NCBI GenBank assembly: GCA_000969725.1
Contig: JXSR01S074470.1
Length of the DNA: 20,501 nucleotides
Source: Ophiothrix spiculata
Taxonomy: Eukaryota; Echinodermata; Ophiuroidea; Amphilepidida; Ophiotrichidae
Reading direction: 5' to 3' (one strand)
Shown here: piece by piece, positions 18,261 through 20,501 of the stretch
How the letters are laid out: each line of letters opens with the position of its first letter
Numbering within the stretch: position 1 is the stretch's first letter
Position numbers and translations under genes: made by a program
Notes under the pieces: generated by a model
What the model was told of the DNA's origin: nothing
Seen by the model: the letters and a program-made list of their open reading frames with translations, nothing else
Database searches by the model: none

Positions 18261-18267
18261 AAACCAT

Positions 18268-19683
18268 GAATTTCAAAATATACTGGAAATTCATTTGACA
18301 TCAAGGATTTAAAGCTATAGTGTGTTTGTCTATGATTTATAATGTGTTTGTCTTTGAAGTGTCCTTGATGAGGCAGTGGAAAAGTATATCTGTTACAGAC
18401 TAAATCTAATATAAGAGTTTGTCTTTTACACAATCATGGCCACCAATTGCCACAATTCATGCCACTCATTCAGATCAATTTATAACTGAGTGTTTTTTCA
18501 AACATTTCAGTGTATTTTAACGAATGATGTGAATGATAATCATTTGCAAAATATCAAAAAATATCAGTCTCTGCTACAGGTCCAAAAAATATCAGTCTCT
18601 GCTACAGGTCCAATGTCTTTTCCAAGACAAACGCAATATAGATTATACAGACCAATGATGCTCTCTTTAAAGGAAAGGGAGATCTGCTTTAATGTCAGTC
18701 TTTTGTTGCCTATTCCCTATTTACTCACAAAGTTCATGGCATTCCTTTCCATACTTAGTCTGAGTTTTGATACGATTCTTTAAACTGATAAGTCATGTTA
18801 TGTTTGGGTAAATACTTAAAAAAGACAAGTGGCCCCTTTGCACAAAATGACAGTATTTTGTAAATAAATGCTATAAAAACAATTGCTTCTGTTACAATCA
18901 ACTTATATTTAACAAAGTCTTAAACCTTTTTTTTTTTAACTCAAACACAGCTCTTTTTAGAAAGGAAGCATCAAATGTTTCCCTGTAAAATAAACTTTAA
19001 GTAATCAAGATTTTTTTTTGATAAACTGAGCACAATTTTTTTTTTTTCAACAAGGAAATACTGAAAAATTATCAGACGTTTGTATGTAGACAGCTTTTGA
19101 TCTATATAGAAAGTTTGACCCATCGTGATAGATAAAAAGAAAAGATAACCCGGGCAACCAAAATAACAAAAGCTATGTTCCTCAATGTTTGATATCAGAC
19201 TCTATTATCTTTGTACACATCTATCATCGAGCAAAAGTTGAGGCTTTGTACATCGCATTAAGTCTTCAATTGTTTATTCTCTCCCTCCAAGCAAAGAAAC
19301 ATCGTTATTTTGGTATCATCAATTTAATTACAACGACCTGATCAGTATCTATAGTGGTTTTATGGCTAGGGTATTGATACTTGAAATGCTTACCATGTAG
19401 ACAGACATAATATCCTCCAGGCCTGGCAAGTATCTTGTACGTACCAACCAGACTCCCTGGGCATCAAAGAGGATGGGGATTTTTAAGGGGTTGGTTGGTT
19501 GGCAAGCATTCATTGGACTAAAAAAAATATTGTTTGTTTGTGCTTTACCATGATGCTTTTTTTTTTAACTGAAAAAGTTTTTTTATAAAAACGGGATACA
19601 GTACAAAATTTCAAAAATCCTGCGTTTTTTCCGTTCACAGTTTTAGACTTGATTGAAAAACTTCTTGCAAATAATCAATACAT
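18268..19683. other. Unit B middle part, non-coding
   Basis: Counterpart of 12420-14109 without the palindromic MITE; its empty site is at 18393-18395. T-rich runs near 18926-18938 and 19011-19050 differ in length from unit A. The 19267-19422 block is identical to unit A. No gene is supported. Confidence 0.5.
18559..18613 (+). repeat. 28-bp tandem duplication, unit B only
   Basis: ATATCAGTCTCTGCTACAGG with its neighbours is repeated directly with a 28-bp step (18561 and 18589). Unit A has it once near 12995. It is a small slippage event after the duplication. Confidence 0.9.
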
Positions 19684-19961
19684 GGAACAGTTCTAGAATT
19701 TTCAATAGAGGGGTACCATTTTGTTGATGCTTCATTGCCCACTCATACTCTCCAGTGAAACTCTTCAAAAAATGCAGGGGCTTGAGAGTTTGGAGTATTT
19801 ATACCTAAAAATTATTGATTCGCAGGCTTTTCTGAACATAATATTCATTTTTAAGGAGGAAACCATTAAAATGTGGCAAAAGCTTGGCGCCAACATAAAT
19901 TCAGGCGCTGCTCTGCATAACACAGGAGGAGTGGGGTGGGAGTGCCACCACTGATTTACCC
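19684..19961. mobile_element. Old TIR element (decayed unit B copy)
   Basis: Counterpart of 14110-14387. The left end has decayed to GGAACAGTTCTAG and the right end to GATTTACCC, and the target duplication is no longer readable. Without unit A it would not be recognised. Confidence 0.55.
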
Positions 19962-20501
19962 GTCTAAACTTGTCACTGAAGGTATATAATAGTAATACTA
20001 CTCCATTTAACTTAAATTAAGTCTAATTGGTATGCAATTTTATTACGTACATGTTGATTGGTCATTAAAAAGTTGAACAGTTTTTACAATTTTTCTTCTT
20101 ACCACCTTTACCAGAAAAGTTGTGGAAGACAAACAAACAATTCTGTTTATACTAATATAATGTGAGGCTCTGAGATGAAAAGACGGCAGAGGAGCACTTA
20201 AGCAAAGAATAACAAAAACGGAAAGCACTGTATCTAGCAGCAAAACATGATCTAAAAAAACTCTATATTTGGACTTAACATACTGGACTGGGCTATGTCC
20301 AAATTATGTTATATTTATACCGGTGTAATTTCTTGTAAGTTGTATCATGGGATATTGCTTACGAAACATCTGAGCTTGAGTAGTCCATTACAGCTGTATA
20401 ATCTTACAGATAGAAGCCTTACAATAGGGAATGCAAACTGTCCTAGGAAACTGTCCAATTCAACTGTCACCAAGACTTAAATTCTTCTGAAAATACAAAC
20501 A
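19962..20501. other. Unit B right part to the window end
   Basis: Follows unit A 14395-14940 base by base with scattered changes and indels. Open stretches on both strands do not keep their frame or ends between units, so none is called as a gene. Confidence 0.5.

Larger units (their letters stand above)
15389..20501 (+). repeat. Tandem duplication, unit B (incomplete)
   Basis: Direct repeat of unit A starting at 15389. It is longer because of the LINE insertion (16751-18259), and it lacks unit A's palindromic MITE and its 70-74-bp duplication. The window ends where unit A would be at about 14940, so roughly 450 bp of the unit should continue beyond. Open stretches in B (for example 19721-19954, 20295-20480) mirror those of A without conserved frames. 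Confidence 0.9.

Overview
This window looks like AT-rich intergenic or intronic DNA from an animal, most likely a marine invertebrate. The evidence is the dense population of degenerate fold-back DNA elements, a 5'-truncated CR1/L2-like LINE with a short simple-repeat tail, mariner and PIF/Harbinger-like remnants, and the complete absence of bacterial-style gene packing. The species cannot be fixed from sequence alone. No host protein-coding gene, tRNA or rRNA was recognised. The only convincing protein-coding homology is a dead reverse transcriptase at 16751-18005, plus a faint mariner transposase N-terminus near 8071-8140.

The left part (1-10914) is a patchwork of repeats in otherwise featureless DNA: a LINE 3' end (1-236); fold-back elements at 746-963, 3811-3967, 4764-4863 and 7343-7591; an element with terminal inverted repeats (TIRs), a perfect 8-bp target duplication and an internal minisatellite (2957-3338); a short tandem array of ~165-bp monomers split by a Harbinger-like insertion with TAA target duplications (6222-6985, insertion 6305-6652); a G-rich patch ending in a (TAC)n tail (7036-7231); an internally deleted mariner (7890-8482); and two copies of one fold-back family (9808-10040 and 10616-10878).

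The right part is a direct tandem duplication. Unit A spans about 10915-15388 (4474 bp) and unit B starts at about 15389 and runs off the window. Each unit opens with degenerate ~162-166-bp satellite-like monomers interrupted by the same nested TIR element, followed by a stretch with a 156-bp block identical between the units, and then another old TIR element. After the duplication, unit A received a palindromic Harbinger-like MITE (12547-12851) and unit B received the LINE (16751-18259). Each unit keeps the empty site for the other's insertion, so both boundaries can be read directly. Unit A ends in a truncated mariner end whose break coincides with the start of unit B, which marks the duplication junction.

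The parts do not form a pathway. They record successive events: monomer amplification, old transposon insertions, a 4.5-kb tandem duplication, then unit-specific insertions and small slippage duplications. I found no new gene system. The main interest is the nested repeat architecture and the unexplained identical block.
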